Shown here piece by piece: positions 41,425 through 50,653 of a stretch of DNA of 64,000 nucleotides (positions within the stretch are counted from its first letter, which is position 1; every line of letters begins with the position of its first letter). Source of the stretch: a candidate division FCPU426 bacterium (GTDB lineage: Bacteria > Oederibacteriota > Muellerivitia > Muellerivitales > Muellerivitaceae); assembly GCA_027452205.1 (NCBI GenBank), contig DAIDGV010000011.1, forward strand, positions 18,864 through 82,863, written 5' to 3'. Both the position numbers and the translations under genes were made by a program. The notes below the pieces were generated by a model. It was not told where the DNA came from and made no database searches. It was given only the letters and a program-made list of their open reading frames with translations.

Positions 41425-42384
41425 TTATCGATCTAAAGATTCTTCAACAAGCGAAGCCAGCATGGCGATGAAGGCCGGATGGGTGCCGACGGTCTTGGCC
41501 CTTACCATGTGCAGGCTTTTCCATTTGGCCTTTTCCTGGGCCAGGATGTCGATGTCATACAGAACCTCAACATGATCCACCAGAAATCCGATAGGGGCCA
41601 CCACGCAGGCAGCCAAAGTCTCATAAGTGCGGCGCTCAACGAAGTCGCCTAGGTCCGGTTCCAGCCAAACTTCCTCAGGCCGCCCGCTGCGGCTGGTATA
41701 GGCGGTTTGGTAATAGGGGATCTCAATGAGATGCATGACCGCCTGGGCGGTCTGTTCGAATTGGTGCGAGTAGGGCGACTTGTGCGCCATTACGCGGGGA
41801 ATGCTATGAGTGGTGAAAATGAGTTCGGCGCGGTGGCGGGACTTTTCTTCCTCGGTCAAATGGCTATAGGCCTCTTGCACGTTGTCCGCGATGGCCTTGA
41901 TGAAACCCGGACGGGTGTGCCATTCGGGGGCGTAGGTCAGGGTCGGCAGGGCCAGTCCTTGGGCCTTGATGCCTTCCAAAGCTTCATCGAGCTTGTTCAC
42001 GTACTTATCGTAAGAAGCGGGACTGCGGTGCGGCGCCATGATGAGGACGAAGAAGTTGGTCTTGCCTTGCTTGACTAGGTCGATCAAGGTATCGGCGATG
42101 CGGGGCGCAGCATGGGCAAAACCCAGCCGTACGGGAATATCGAGCCCGCGGGCTTTCAATAATTTCTCCAGGGCTTGGGCTTGCTCACCGGTCAAACGGT
42201 TGTAGGGCGAGACCCCGCCGATCTGCTCGTATTGCTTGGCGACCTTTTGAAGCCGCTCGATAGGGATGTTCCGGCCTTTGGTCACGTCTTCCAGGAAGGG
42301 AATGACCTCTTCGGGCTTTTCGGGTCCGCCGAAGCCGATCATCAGGACAGCGTCGTAAGCTTTTTTCACTTTCAGTGTTTCCAT
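41425..42384 (-). CDS. hemH: Ferrochelatase
   Basis: A 319-residue enzyme that inserts Fe(II) into protoporphyrin IX (or coproporphyrin III). Landmarks are 'VLMIGFGGPEKPEEVIPFLEDV', the metal-site His region 'ELIFTTHSIPRVMAHKSPY' and the C-terminal 'VAPIGFLVDHVEVLYDIDILAQ' with the conserved Glu and Asp. It overlaps the end of the hemD-hemE gene by 13 bases, so haem genes are coupled here. Confidence 0.93.
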   Translation of the reverse strand: METLKVKKAYDAVLMIGFGGPEKPEEVIPFLEDVTKGRNIPIERLQKVAKQYEQIGGVSPYNRLTGEQAQALEKLLKARGLDIPVRLGFAHAAPRIADTLIDLVKQGKTNFFVLIMAPHRSPASYDKYVNKLDEALEGIKAQGLALPTLTYAPEWHTRPGFIKAIADNVQEAYSHLTEEEKSRHRAELIFTTHSIPRVMAHKSPYSHQFEQTAQAVMHLIEIPYYQTAYTSRSGRPEEVWLEPDLGDFVERRTYETLAACVVAPIGFLVDHVEVLYDIDILAQEKAKWKSLHMVRAKTVGTHPAFIAMLASLVEESLDR

Positions 42385-44294
42385 TCTTTAACAGTTTCGA
42401 TCATGGCCCGCACATTTTCCATGGGGGTCGTCGGCAGGATACCGTGGCCCAAGTTGAAGATATGCCCCGGGCGGCCATGGACGGCCTTGAGGATCTTGGC
42501 GGTTTCTTCCCGAACTTGGTCAGGCGTGGTCAAAAGGATCTTCGGGTCCAGGTTGCCCTGCACCGCCACATCGCCCAATAATTTCCAGGAGTCCATGATG
42601 TTCGTGTGCCAATCGACCCCGATCACATCCGCCCCGGTCTCCTTCAAAAAGGGGTAGAAGGGGGCGGTTTCGGTGCCAAAGTAGATGATCGGCACGTTCT
42701 TGGGCAGGCTTTTAATGAGCTTTTGGACATAAGGCAGGACGAATTGTTTGTATTCGGCAGGGGTCAAAATGCCGACCCAGGAGTCGAAAAGCTGCAGGGC
42801 CTGGGCGCCCGCGGCGACCTGGGCGTTCAAGTAAGCGCTGGTGGAGGCCACCAAGACTTGCATCAGGTCATGCCAGACCCCAAAGTCGCCTTCCATGATC
42901 TCGCGGGTATGGACGTAATCTTTCGATCCGCCGCCTTCTATTAAATAAGAGGCCAGGGTAAAGGGCGCCCCGGCGAACCCGATGAGGGGGATGTTGGGCT
43001 TCAATCGGTGCCGTATGATCTTGACCGCGTCCATCACATAGCCGAGTTCCTTGACGTTAGCTTCTTTTAAACGGGCCAGGTCCTTGGCCTCGCGGAAAGG
43101 ATTGGAAATGACCGGGCCGCCATGGTCGGCGAATTCCAAATGAAAGCCGATGGGTTCGGCGATGAGCAGGATATCGGCAAAGAGGATGGCGGCGTCCACG
43201 CCCAAAACCTCTTGGGCGGATACGGTGACTTCGGCGGCCAGGTCCGGGCGTTTACATAAAGTTAAAAAAGAAACGGTCGAGCGGATGGCCTTATATTCGG
43301 GCAGGTAGCGGCCCGCCTGGCGCATGATCCACAGGGGTGTGCGGTCCACGGTCTCTTTGCGGCAAGCTTTCAAGAAAAGACTGTCGTTCAAGGAAAGGAC
43401 CGGCTTCACCGAACCGCTGGTCTCGATGCGGACATGGGTCTTCTTTTGTAGGAGGGCCTTGGCCTTGTCAGCGGCATCCTTGACCAAGAAACCCATCTTG
43501 CTGTGTTCGGGCTCAAAGTCCACCCCGATGCCCTTGGTCTTGAGGGCCTCGGAAGCGATCGGGCCGATGGAGCCGACCACCACCCGGGTCAGCGCGGTCT
43601 TGAAACGGTCTTCCAGGCCCAGGCCCTTGGCTACTTCCAGCACGTTGTTGATCTGTTGGGCGCTGGTGAAAAGAACGACCTGAACCTCGCCATTGACGAT
43701 CAGTTCGATGACCTGGGTCAGGGGGCGGATATCCTCGGGCAGGGCCCAGCGATAAACGGGAACGCTGACGACCTCGGCGGCGCCTTTGTCCCGCAGGCTC
43801 TGCAGGAACTCGGGGTTGGTCACGCCATATTCCTGCACGGCGATCTTCAAATTCTTGATGCTCTTGTGCTCTTCCAAGGTCGCGACGACCTCGTGCCAGG
43901 TATTGGGCTCGGGTACGGTCAGGGTTGCTTTGAGGTTGCTGTCCGCTAAAGCCTTCGCGGACTTGGGGCCCCGGGCGATCAGGGTGGTGGCCTTGAAGGC
44001 GTTGTGGATATGGCTGGGCGGGTATTTTTCTTCCAGTATCTGCAGCAGGGAACGGGTGCCCACGCCGGTCAAGAGAATGACCTGGTTGAAATGTCCGGCC
44101 TTGAGTTTGTCGAAAAAGTCGAAGGCTTGTTGGTTCTCGGAGATGGGAATCTCCCGCATGGAGGCGGCGACCCGGGCGGTGCCCCCAGCCCGAAGGATGA
44201 GGCTTTCCATTTCACGGCCCATGCGGCTTTCAAAGGAGGCTACTGTCAGTCCGTTAAGGCCTTTTTCGATGATCGGTTCAGAGGTTGAGTTCAA
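42372..44294 (-). CDS. Fused uroporphyrinogen-III synthase / uroporphyrinogen decarboxylase
   Basis: A 640-residue protein with a TTG start (44294). Residues about 1-285 match uroporphyrinogen-III synthase (HemD): two Rossmann-like lobes, 'GLTVASFESRMGREMESLILRAGG', 'VILLTGVGTRSLLQ', 'VVLFTSAQQINNVLEVA', 'VVVGSIGPIASEALKTKGI'. Residues about 300-640 are complete HemE: 'RTPLWIMRQAGRYLPEYKAIR', 'ILFADILL', 'GFAGAPFTLASYLIEGG', 'FNLGHGILP'. The chain would perform two successive steps from hydroxymethylbilane to coproporphyrinogen III. Fusions of hemD with other haem genes are known; hemD-hemE is uncommon in my knowledge. Confidence 0.88.
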   Translation of the reverse strand: MNSTSEPIIEKGLNGLTVASFESRMGREMESLILRAGGTARVAASMREIPISENQQAFDFFDKLKAGHFNQVILLTGVGTRSLLQILEEKYPPSHIHNAFKATTLIARGPKSAKALADSNLKATLTVPEPNTWHEVVATLEEHKSIKNLKIAVQEYGVTNPEFLQSLRDKGAAEVVSVPVYRWALPEDIRPLTQVIELIVNGEVQVVLFTSAQQINNVLEVAKGLGLEDRFKTALTRVVVGSIGPIASEALKTKGIGVDFEPEHSKMGFLVKDAADKAKALLQKKTHVRIETSGSVKPVLSLNDSLFLKACRKETVDRTPLWIMRQAGRYLPEYKAIRSTVSFLTLCKRPDLAAEVTVSAQEVLGVDAAILFADILLIAEPIGFHLEFADHGGPVISNPFREAKDLARLKEANVKELGYVMDAVKIIRHRLKPNIPLIGFAGAPFTLASYLIEGGGSKDYVHTREIMEGDFGVWHDLMQVLVASTSAYLNAQVAAGAQALQLFDSWVGILTPAEYKQFVLPYVQKLIKSLPKNVPIIYFGTETAPFYPFLKETGADVIGVDWHTNIMDSWKLLGDVAVQGNLDPKILLTTPDQVREETAKILKAVHGRPGHIFNLGHGILPTTPMENVRAMIETVKEWKH

Positions 44295-44366
44295 GATATT
44301 CCCCGCGTTTTGTGGGGATTTTCAACGAAATCCCCCATATGTGGGGTGCAGTATAAAAGTGCGAGC

Positions 44367-44520
44367 AGTGGAAATCCACTAAGTCTGGATATTTCGGGAA
44401 AAGTAGGAGTATCCTTGTAGTCCGTTCGGCTCTACATCCGGCTGTGCCGAACCTTCCAGAGATACAAGGTAGCCCGGCGAAGAGCAGCCAACCGGGAGAT
44501 GTCCACGGCCAAGACCGTGG
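44367..44520 (+). ncRNA. Structured intergenic RNA candidate
   Basis: Four hairpins in about 155 nt: AGTGGA-AA-TCCACT (44367-44380); CCTTGTA (44413-44419) with TACAAGG (44463-44469), enclosing GTTCGGC (44424-44430) with GCCGAAC (44446-44452); CCCGG (44473-44477) with CCGGG (44492-44496) closing a purine-rich loop; and CCACGG-CCAAGA-CCGTGG (44503-44520). It lies between hemDE and a small plus-strand gene and could be that gene's leader, a riboswitch, or an independent RNA. I considered SRP RNA and 6S RNA and could not match either. Strand is uncertain. Confidence 0.4.
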
Positions 44521-44547
44521 CTTTTGCTGAAAAGTGGGAGAGAAGAG

Positions 44548-44832
44548 ATGCCATTTAAGATCCGTGTTGGTGATGAGATCAAGAATATGAACGAGAACCA
44601 GATCGGTGTGGTTATGGAAGAGGCCGAACACACCTATTTGGTGTATATCGCCGAAGAGGACGCCACCAAGGTCTGGACCAAGACCGAATCGCAAAGCTGG
44701 CGCCAAAAGATCTCGAACAAGGCTTTGGACCAAGTGGAAAAGAAGGTCGCGGAAAAACATACCCGCACCAAGGGCGTGAGCACCCCGATCGTTTACCGCA
44801 AGGTGTCCAAGAAGAAACTCGCGGTCCGTTAA
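44548..44832 (+). CDS. Small hypothetical protein
   Basis: A 94-residue protein from ATG 44548 after GGGAGAGAAG; the frame could extend to 44524. Predicted beta-rich start ('FKIRVGDEIKNMNENQIGVVMEEAEHTYLVYIAEEDATKVWTK') resembling a small SH3-like fold, then a basic helical tail. Family not recognised. It is preceded by the structured region and followed by a strong terminator, so it forms its own transcription unit. Confidence 0.65.
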   Translation: MPFKIRVGDEIKNMNENQIGVVMEEAEHTYLVYIAEEDATKVWTKTESQSWRQKISNKALDQVEKKVAEKHTRTKGVSTPIVYRKVSKKKLAVR

Positions 44833-44857
44833 TTTTCGGTTAATTGGATGTTTCGAA

Positions 44858-44891
44858 AGCGCTCTTCCGAAGGGAAGAGCGCTATTTTTTT
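44858..44891 (+). terminator. Rho-independent terminator
   Basis: Perfect 11-bp stem AGCGCTCTTCC / GGAAGAGCGCT with loop GAAG, followed by A and seven T. It terminates the small plus-strand gene and overlaps the stop codon of the convergent transglutaminase gene. Confidence 0.9.
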
Positions 44892-45739
44892 GCCGGTTCC
44901 AGCGATTTAATTTCCACTTCATAATCCAAACGGGTCAGCACGTCGGTACCCCTAAAGGTGCCCGACAAGGCCGCCGCGTCCTGCGGGTTCGGTCCCGCGC
45001 AAAGGGCGATGTGATGATCCGCTACCGCCAGGCCCAAGCTGGGGTCGTAACCCCGCCAGCCCGCGCCGGGCAGGTAAACTTCCGCCCAAGCGTGCAGCTC
45101 GTGAACGTCCCGGGCCCCGGGTTGATATTTGTAACCGCTGACGAACCGGGCGGCAATGCCCAAGGAACGGCACAGGTCGATGAAAAGAACGGCCAGGTCC
45201 CGGCAAGCGCCTTCCTTGCGGCGCAGGGTCTTGTTGGGGGTCAGGGGATCGCCCACCGCGCGGATGGTCTGCTGGATGTTGCGGTGGATGTAGTCGGTCA
45301 TGTGATAGAGGAAGTTGAGGGTGTTATCGTCGCTCTCGTTCAACAGCGTTTGCGCCAGCTCATCCACCGCGGCGTCGGGATGGGTGCGGTGCAGGTAAGG
45401 GGCCAGGGCGGCTTTTTCGGCGCTGTAGCGGGCGGGTAGTTTCAAGACCAGAGGGTCCGTGATGAGATAGTGGAAAGGGTTGGTGAGGGTGGTCTGGATC
45501 TTGAAGTGGGTCTTCAGGGTCAGGGTGCTTTGTTTGTTGCCGAACCAGATCTGGGATTGATAGTTGTTGAAGGCGTCCAGGGAATCCGAATGACCCTCGG
45601 GATGGGGCAGGATCTCCATGCAGAAGGATTCGAGTTTTTGAAAGGCGTCGTCCCGGGGGCGCAAGCGCACCACGTTGGGTTCCAGGAATATCTCTTTGCT
45701 ATAGAGGTATCGGAGTTGGTGTTTGACTTCGAGATGCAT
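44882..45739 (-). CDS. Transglutaminase-like protein of the Anbu operon
   Basis: A 285-residue protein with the bacterial transglutaminase N-terminal domain ('LEVKHQLRYLYSKEIFLEPNVVRLRPRDD'). The papain-like core has its catalytic Cys in 'KEGACRDLAVLFIDLCRSLGIAARFVSGY', His in 'ELHAWAEVYLPGAGW' and Asp in 'GYDPSLG'. This family (COG1305) is a constant neighbour of the Anbu peptidase, alpha-E and ATP-grasp genes, all present here on the same strand. It may act as a peptidase or amidotransferase on a peptide made by the ATP-grasp protein; this is an inference from the literature on the operon. Confidence 0.9.
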   Translation of the reverse strand: MHLEVKHQLRYLYSKEIFLEPNVVRLRPRDDAFQKLESFCMEILPHPEGHSDSLDAFNNYQSQIWFGNKQSTLTLKTHFKIQTTLTNPFHYLITDPLVLKLPARYSAEKAALAPYLHRTHPDAAVDELAQTLLNESDDNTLNFLYHMTDYIHRNIQQTIRAVGDPLTPNKTLRRKEGACRDLAVLFIDLCRSLGIAARFVSGYKYQPGARDVHELHAWAEVYLPGAGWRGYDPSLGLAVADHHIALCAGPNPQDAAALSGTFRGTDVLTRLDYEVEIKSLEPAKK

Positions 45740-45857
45740 GAGAACCCCTCACCAAAATGTCTTTGAGCAAAGGCCCCAGGGTCTTACTTATTTTACCCCT
45801 AGGGCTTCGAGCGCCCAAGTGTTACAGCCCAACCCCGCCCGCGTTGTTAAAAACGTG

Positions 45858-46592
45858 TTATTTCTTCGGGGGCAGCTTCTCCAAAGCGTCTTTGGCCCAG
45901 TCGGAAGGGCATAATTCGACCGTTTCCCGCACCCGGGTCTTCCACCACTCGGTGACCTGGGCCAGGTCTTCCCGTTGGTAGCGCATCTCGCCCATTTTGA
46001 AGCTGTCCTTGCGGTATAGCACCATATCGATGGGGAAATCCACGTCTGTCGCGCTGGTCCGGGTCGCCTCGAAAGCCAGGTAACCCAGCTTCATGGCGAT
46101 CTCCATGGAGGTGTCAAAATGCAGGGCCCGGTCGATGAGGGGCTTTCCGTAGCTGGACTCCCCAATGGCGTAATAGGGGGTCGATTCGGTCACCTCCACC
46201 CAGTTACCCTGGGGGTAGATGAGGTACAGCTTATGCTCCGTATCCTTCGATAACTGCCCGCCCATGATGGACATGAGGTTGAAGTGGTACCCGCTCGATT
46301 CCAGGATCTCTTTATCCTCTTTGGCCACTTGGCGGATCTGGGCGGCGAAAGCGTTGACCGCTTTGTAAAGCTTGTCGTAGTTCTGGTGGTTCGCGTCCAG
46401 GTCCTCGTTGAAATAGGTCAGTGCCTTGTCCCGGGCGGAGCGTAGCCCCGAGGTCATCAAGAACAGCGAGTGGTTGCCGTTCTGATGGATGGTCACCTTC
46501 TTGCCCGTGATGGGCTCGGTGCCGCTGGTGATGCGGGTGTCGGCCAGGGCCACCAGGCCTTCTTTGACCTTCATCGCTAAACAGAATGTCAT
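45858..46592 (-). CDS. Anbu, bacterial proteasome/HslV-related peptidase
   Basis: A 244-residue Ntn-hydrolase. It begins 'MTFCLAMKVKEGLVALADTRITSG', in which Thr2 would become the N-terminal nucleophile after Met removal; the 'ALADTRIT' strand and 'GESSYGKPLIDRAL' are typical of Anbu. No propeptide is present. Anbu forms open helical rings rather than closed proteasome stacks. Its start overlaps the end of the alpha-E gene by four bases, and the transglutaminase-like gene lies downstream. Confidence 0.9.
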   Translation of the reverse strand: MTFCLAMKVKEGLVALADTRITSGTEPITGKKVTIHQNGNHSLFLMTSGLRSARDKALTYFNEDLDANHQNYDKLYKAVNAFAAQIRQVAKEDKEILESSGYHFNLMSIMGGQLSKDTEHKLYLIYPQGNWVEVTESTPYYAIGESSYGKPLIDRALHFDTSMEIAMKLGYLAFEATRTSATDVDFPIDMVLYRKDSFKMGEMRYQREDLAQVTEWWKTRVRETVELCPSDWAKDALEKLPPKK

Positions 46593-47578
46593 TGTTCGTT
46601 CCTTTTAATGACGGGAAAGCCCGGGACCGGCTGGATCGCCAGCAAGGTGGCGAAAAGGGCGTCGCCCGCCAGATTCAATTTGGCCTCGAAGTTGTCGAGG
46701 TACTCGTGCATACCGCTCTTAATGATCTCGTGGATATTAGCATAGTCGAGTTCGGACCGCAGGCGTCCCAACTGCCGCTCGGCAGCGTTGGAGTGGGTGT
46801 CCCGGGGAGTGCCGGTGATGAAGTGGAGCGATTCCTCGGCGTGGATCAGGCAAAAGCGCATGGACCGGGTGAACTCGCGGTCCAGCATGAGGAACTCGGC
46901 CACCTTGTCCGGGTGGATCAGGTTGTGTTTCTTGCGGTACATCTCCGCGGCCCCGGCGGATTTGAGCAAGGCCGTCCAAAGGATGGAATCGTAGGGCGTA
47001 CCCACGTCCTCCACCTTGGGCAAGAGGATGAAGTATTTCACGTCCAGGATACGGGCGGTCTTGTCCGCGCGTTCGAACATGCGTCCCAAACGGATAAAGC
47101 TCCAGGCCTCGCCATGGGCCATGGTCTGGTCGGTGATGCCCACCAACAAGTGGCCCGCCTGGCGCACCCGGCGGCAGAGGGAGTAAAGATCGTCGTCGTC
47201 CAGGGGCTTGTGGGCGTAGGTCTGCACCATGTGATAGAAGCTGTTGATCTGCTCCCACATCTCGTTCGAGATGGATTCGCGCATGGTGCGGGCGTTCTCC
47301 CGGGCCTTTTGCAGGCAGGAGTAGACCGAGTTGGGGTTCTGTTTGTCCGAGAAGAGGAACTTGATGACGTTCTCCCGGGTGGCTTCGTTGTTGTAGCGGG
47401 CCTTGAAGTCTTCCTCGTCGCCCAGGGTGGTCACCAGGGGGGACCATTGCTCGTTATCCTCTTCCAGGGGGGAGTCCAGCATCAGGTTCACGTTCACATC
47501 GATCAGGCGGGTGATATTGTCCGCCCGTTCGAGATAGCGGCTCATCCAGTAAAGGGAATCGGCCAATCGGCTTAACAT
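46589..47578 (-). CDS. Alpha-E domain protein (DUF403)
   Basis: A 329-residue all-helical protein starting 'MLSRLADSLYWMSRYLERADNITRLIDVN', the exact family start, with 'ENARTMRESISNEMWEQIN' in the middle and 'GEAWSFIRLGRMFERADKTARILDVKYF' in the second half. Biochemical role unknown; the family always occurs with circularly permuted ATP-grasp proteins and often with Anbu. A repeat of the dispersed CCACGAAGG family separates it from the ATP-grasp gene. Confidence 0.93.
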   Translation of the reverse strand: MLSRLADSLYWMSRYLERADNITRLIDVNVNLMLDSPLEEDNEQWSPLVTTLGDEEDFKARYNNEATRENVIKFLFSDKQNPNSVYSCLQKARENARTMRESISNEMWEQINSFYHMVQTYAHKPLDDDDLYSLCRRVRQAGHLLVGITDQTMAHGEAWSFIRLGRMFERADKTARILDVKYFILLPKVEDVGTPYDSILWTALLKSAGAAEMYRKKHNLIHPDKVAEFLMLDREFTRSMRFCLIHAEESLHFITGTPRDTHSNAAERQLGRLRSELDYANIHEIIKSGMHEYLDNFEAKLNLAGDALFATLLAIQPVPGFPVIKRNEQ

Positions 47579-47590
47579 AAAGGCGCCTCC

Positions 47591-47720
47591 TGAACCACAA
47601 AGGGCACTAAGCGCACAAAGTTAAAGCACGAAGGGCCGAATGTTTTGAAGGTTAAAGCCATGAATTTCATGTTCTTTTCTTGATGCCTCACTGGGTGCCC
47701 TTTGTGTCCTTGGTGGTTCA
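47591..47720. repeat. Dispersed inverted-repeat element, copy 1
   Basis: Left arm TGAACCACAAAGGGCACTAA (47591-47610, continuing GCGCACAAAG) pairs with right arm GTGCCCTTTGTGTCCTTGGTGGTTCA (47695-47720). It lies between two genes of the Anbu operon. Related copies are at 51738-51767 and 54657-54757. Confidence 0.75.
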
Positions 47721-49169
47721 AGACTTTTTCTTTCCAGGTTCGCTCAACACCCAGGTGTCTTTGCTGCCGCCGCCTTGGGACGAATTGACCACTAACGAGC
47801 CCTTTTTCAGGGCTACCCGGGTAAGCCCGCCGGGCATGACATAGATGCCTTTACCGTAAAGCACATAGGGGCGCAGATCCACGTGGCGGCCCTCCAGATG
47901 GTCATCCACAATGACCGGCACGCGGGACAAGGAAAGAGTGGGCTGGGCGATATAGTCGCGTGGGTTGGCGTTAATGAGGTCTTTGAATTTGTCCCGCTCT
48001 TCCTGGGATGCGTGGGGGCCGACCAACATTCCATAACCGCCGGATTGGTTGACCGCTTTGACCACCAGTTTGTCCAGGTTCTCCAGAACATGCTGACGTT
48101 GGGCGGGTTCCCAGCAAACATACGAAGGCACGTTGGGCAGGATGGGTTCTTCACTCAAGTAATACTTAATGATGGCGGGAACATAGGTATAAATGGCTTT
48201 GTCGTCGGCGACGCCCGCGCCCGGGGCATTGGCCAGGGCCACCCGGCCTTTGCGGTAAACATCCATCAAGCCCGGCACGCCCAATTGGGAATCCTCGCGG
48301 AACACCGTGGGGTCCAAGAAATCGTCGTCGATGCGGCGGTAAATGACATCCACCCGCTCAAAGCCCTTGGTGGTGCGCATCATTACATAACCGTCGATCA
48401 CCGCCAGGTCGCGGCCTTCCACCAGCTCGGCGCCCATTTGCTGGGCCAAGAAAGCATGCTCGAAATAAGCGGAGTTATAAGAACCCGGCGTTAATACGAC
48501 CACCCGGGGGTTTTGAACGCCTTCGGGCGCCAGGTTCTGCAGGGTGTTCAGCAAACGGTGGGGATAATCGTCCACCGGGCGGATCTTCATGTTCTGGAAA
48601 ACCTTAGGCAAGGTACGCTTCAGAACATCGCGGTTCTCCAATACATAAGAAACGCCGGAAGGACAGCGCAGATTGTCTTCCAGCACGTAAAAGTTGCCGT
48701 CGTTGTTGCGCACCAGGTCGGTGCCGGTCACGTGGATCCAAATACCTTTGGGCACTTTGAGACCCTTGCATTGAATGCGGTAACCCGCGGAAGAGTCGAT
48801 CATCTCCCGGGGGATGACCTTGTCCTTGAGGATCTTTTGGTCGTGATAGATGTCGTCAATGAACAGGTTCAGCGCCTTGATGCGCTGTTCCAAACCCTTT
48901 TCAATGCGCTGCCATTCGGCGGCGGACACGATACGGGGCAGGATGTCGAAGGGGAAGATCTTCTCGGTGCCTTCTTGGGCGCCATAGACGGTGAAGGTGA
49001 TGCCCATCTCCAGCAGTTCGGCCTCGGCGAACTTTTGCTGGCGTTCGATGCTGTCCCAGCCCATAGCCCGCAGCTTTTCGATCAATAGCGCGGCACAGGG
49101 GCGGGGCTTGCCCGGCGCCTCGAAAAGCTCGTCGTAAAAGCCGTCGGTTTGGTATTGGTCGAAATTCAT
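47718..49169 (-). CDS. Circularly permuted type 2 ATP-grasp protein (DUF404/DUF407)
   Basis: A 483-residue protein from ATG 49169 ('[17 protein letters not shown]'); an upstream extension to 49253 is possible but lacks family features. Landmarks are '[21 protein letters not shown]', '[32 protein letters not shown]', '[37 protein letters not shown]' and '[19 protein letters not shown]'. ATP-grasp enzymes join carboxylates to amines; this one is thought to make or extend a peptide for the Anbu system. First gene of that operon. Confidence 0.92.
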   Translation of the reverse strand: MNFDQYQTDGFYDELFEAPGKPRPCAALLIEKLRAMGWDSIERQQKFAEAELLEMGITFTVYGAQEGTEKIFPFDILPRIVSAAEWQRIEKGLEQRIKALNLFIDDIYHDQKILKDKVIPREMIDSSAGYRIQCKGLKVPKGIWIHVTGTDLVRNNDGNFYVLEDNLRCPSGVSYVLENRDVLKRTLPKVFQNMKIRPVDDYPHRLLNTLQNLAPEGVQNPRVVVLTPGSYNSAYFEHAFLAQQMGAELVEGRDLAVIDGYVMMRTTKGFERVDVIYRRIDDDFLDPTVFREDSQLGVPGLMDVYRKGRVALANAPGAGVADDKAIYTYVPAIIKYYLSEEPILPNVPSYVCWEPAQRQHVLENLDKLVVKAVNQSGGYGMLVGPHASQEERDKFKDLINANPRDYIAQPTLSLSRVPVIVDDHLEGRHVDLRPYVLYGKGIYVMPGGLTRVALKKGSLVVNSSQGGGSKDTWVLSEPGKKKS

Positions 49170-49381
49170 GGGCTCATTAGAGAGCAAGACGGGTGCCATT
49201 TCTATAAAGAAAAATGGCCGAAAATGGGAACGATTAAGGGTTTGCGGGTACAAAAGTGAAAGTTAAGACAACAAATTTGTAATGAATTTAAATGTACTGA
49301 GACAATATCTGAATTTATTTCGATTTATCATAAGGGCCTTATTGGTTAAGGGCTGTAATTAAGCACTTAAAAAGGTGAGAA

Positions 49382-50653
49382 ATGTACAAAAATTTAATTA
49401 GAAAATTTTCAGACAATTTTGACGCATTAAGAAGCCTTGTTGATTTAATAAATCCGAACTTATTAAAAGATATGTTTGGAACTGTTAAGAATTACAAAGA
49501 AGAAGGAATGGTTCTTCTTCACGTAATAAGCAAGATGGATCCACAATTCCAGATTCCGGCAGACAAAATCCCCATCGATGAAATTCTTAAAAAGCACGAT
49601 TTGAAATTGAAGTTGAAAAAAGAAAAAGATGGAAAAGTTGGTATGACGATTGTTGGTGGAAAGAATGCGAAGGATTTTCGTTTTGATGAAGCTCTTGCGG
49701 CCATTTCGAAATCGATGGCCCAACAAAGCTTGTTGTTTCATGGTTTTTTTATTACTTCTGTTAGTCTTTCCGAATCATTTTTGTCCCAAGTGATATTTCA
49801 ATATTTTTCTAAATATCAACACGTAGATGGATGTGATGAAAAAACCATTAAATTTAAAGAGTTGAGAACATTCGATAGCCTCGAAGAAGTTAAAAATTAT
49901 CTAGTCGAATCAAAAGTTCTCGAGATTATGCGTGGTGGTTTTGAGGAGTGGGTTAATTTTTTAAAAACGTTTCCGAAAATTTCGCTAAGCGGTTATTTAG
50001 ATGCTGACAAAGACAGGCTCGTTGAAGTTTTCCAACGACGAAATGTTTGGGTTCACAATGACGGTCTTGTAAATGGAATTTATTTATCGAAAGTTTCTCC
50101 GGAGCTTAAGAAGAACTTGAAAAAAGGAAAAGAACTTAGCATCACACCTGTTTATATAAGAAATTCGATGAATCTGCTTGAACGAAATTTTTTGTTGATG
50201 ACTCTTGAGTTGTGGAAAAAATTAGAACCTGAAAACGAGGAACGCGCTGAGATTATTGAAAATGTCGGTTTTCGTCATTTGAACGAAGAACGTTGGCAGG
50301 TTGCTAAGGGTTTGTATTACTTCGGTATGATGGATAAGGAGATGCCCGAAGGTAGGCAAATGGTCGCTAAGATAAATTATTGGCAATGTTGTAAATGGTT
50401 GGGTGAATTTAAAAGTGTTGAAGATGAGATAAAAAATGCAGATTTTTCTGCCATAGATGGAGTTTATTCTTTGGGGCGTTTTGCATTGCTTGATGATTTT
50501 TCAAGCTTAACTAGAGATCTCCCGGATGCTATTAAGGCCAAAGATTTAAAACTAAAGGATTTGGAAACGTGGCCTCTTTTTAAAGAATACAGAAAATCTC
50601 CTGAGTATGAAAAGGTCTTGAAAAAGATAAAGCCAATTAAAAAGAAGAAGTGA
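49382..50653 (+). CDS. AT-rich gene encoding a putative HEPN-domain RNase-like protein
   Basis: A 423-residue protein I cannot place in a named family. A helical region around residues 105-235 contains R220-N-V-W-V-H225, the Rx4H motif with Asn after Arg that marks HEPN-type ribonucleases, preceded by 'KSMAQQSLLFHGFFITSVSLSESFLSQVIFQYFS'. The rest is Lys-rich with helical repeats and a C-terminal 'WPLFKEYRKSPEYEKVL' typical of TPR-like ends. The gene and its flanks are far more AT-rich than neighbours, suggesting recent acquisition. A role in defence or toxin activity is a hypothesis. Confidence 0.6.
   Translation: MYKNLIRKFSDNFDALRSLVDLINPNLLKDMFGTVKNYKEEGMVLLHVISKMDPQFQIPADKIPIDEILKKHDLKLKLKKEKDGKVGMTIVGGKNAKDFRFDEALAAISKSMAQQSLLFHGFFITSVSLSESFLSQVIFQYFSKYQHVDGCDEKTIKFKELRTFDSLEEVKNYLVESKVLEIMRGGFEEWVNFLKTFPKISLSGYLDADKDRLVEVFQRRNVWVHNDGLVNGIYLSKVSPELKKNLKKGKELSITPVYIRNSMNLLERNFLLMTLELWKKLEPENEERAEIIENVGFRHLNEERWQVAKGLYYFGMMDKEMPEGRQMVAKINYWQCCKWLGEFKSVEDEIKNADFSAIDGVYSLGRFALLDDFSSLTRDLPDAIKAKDLKLKDLETWPLFKEYRKSPEYEKVLKKIKPIKKKK

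Noticed and set aside
44367..44520. SRP RNA or 6S RNA
   Set aside because: A GAGCAGCC-containing loop recalls the SRP domain IV but the GGAAG/GCAGC motif order is not met; the 6S open-bubble layout could not be drawn either.
46586..47575. Plus-strand frame of 329 codons
   Set aside because: Exact antisense shadow of the alpha-E gene, which has clear family motifs.
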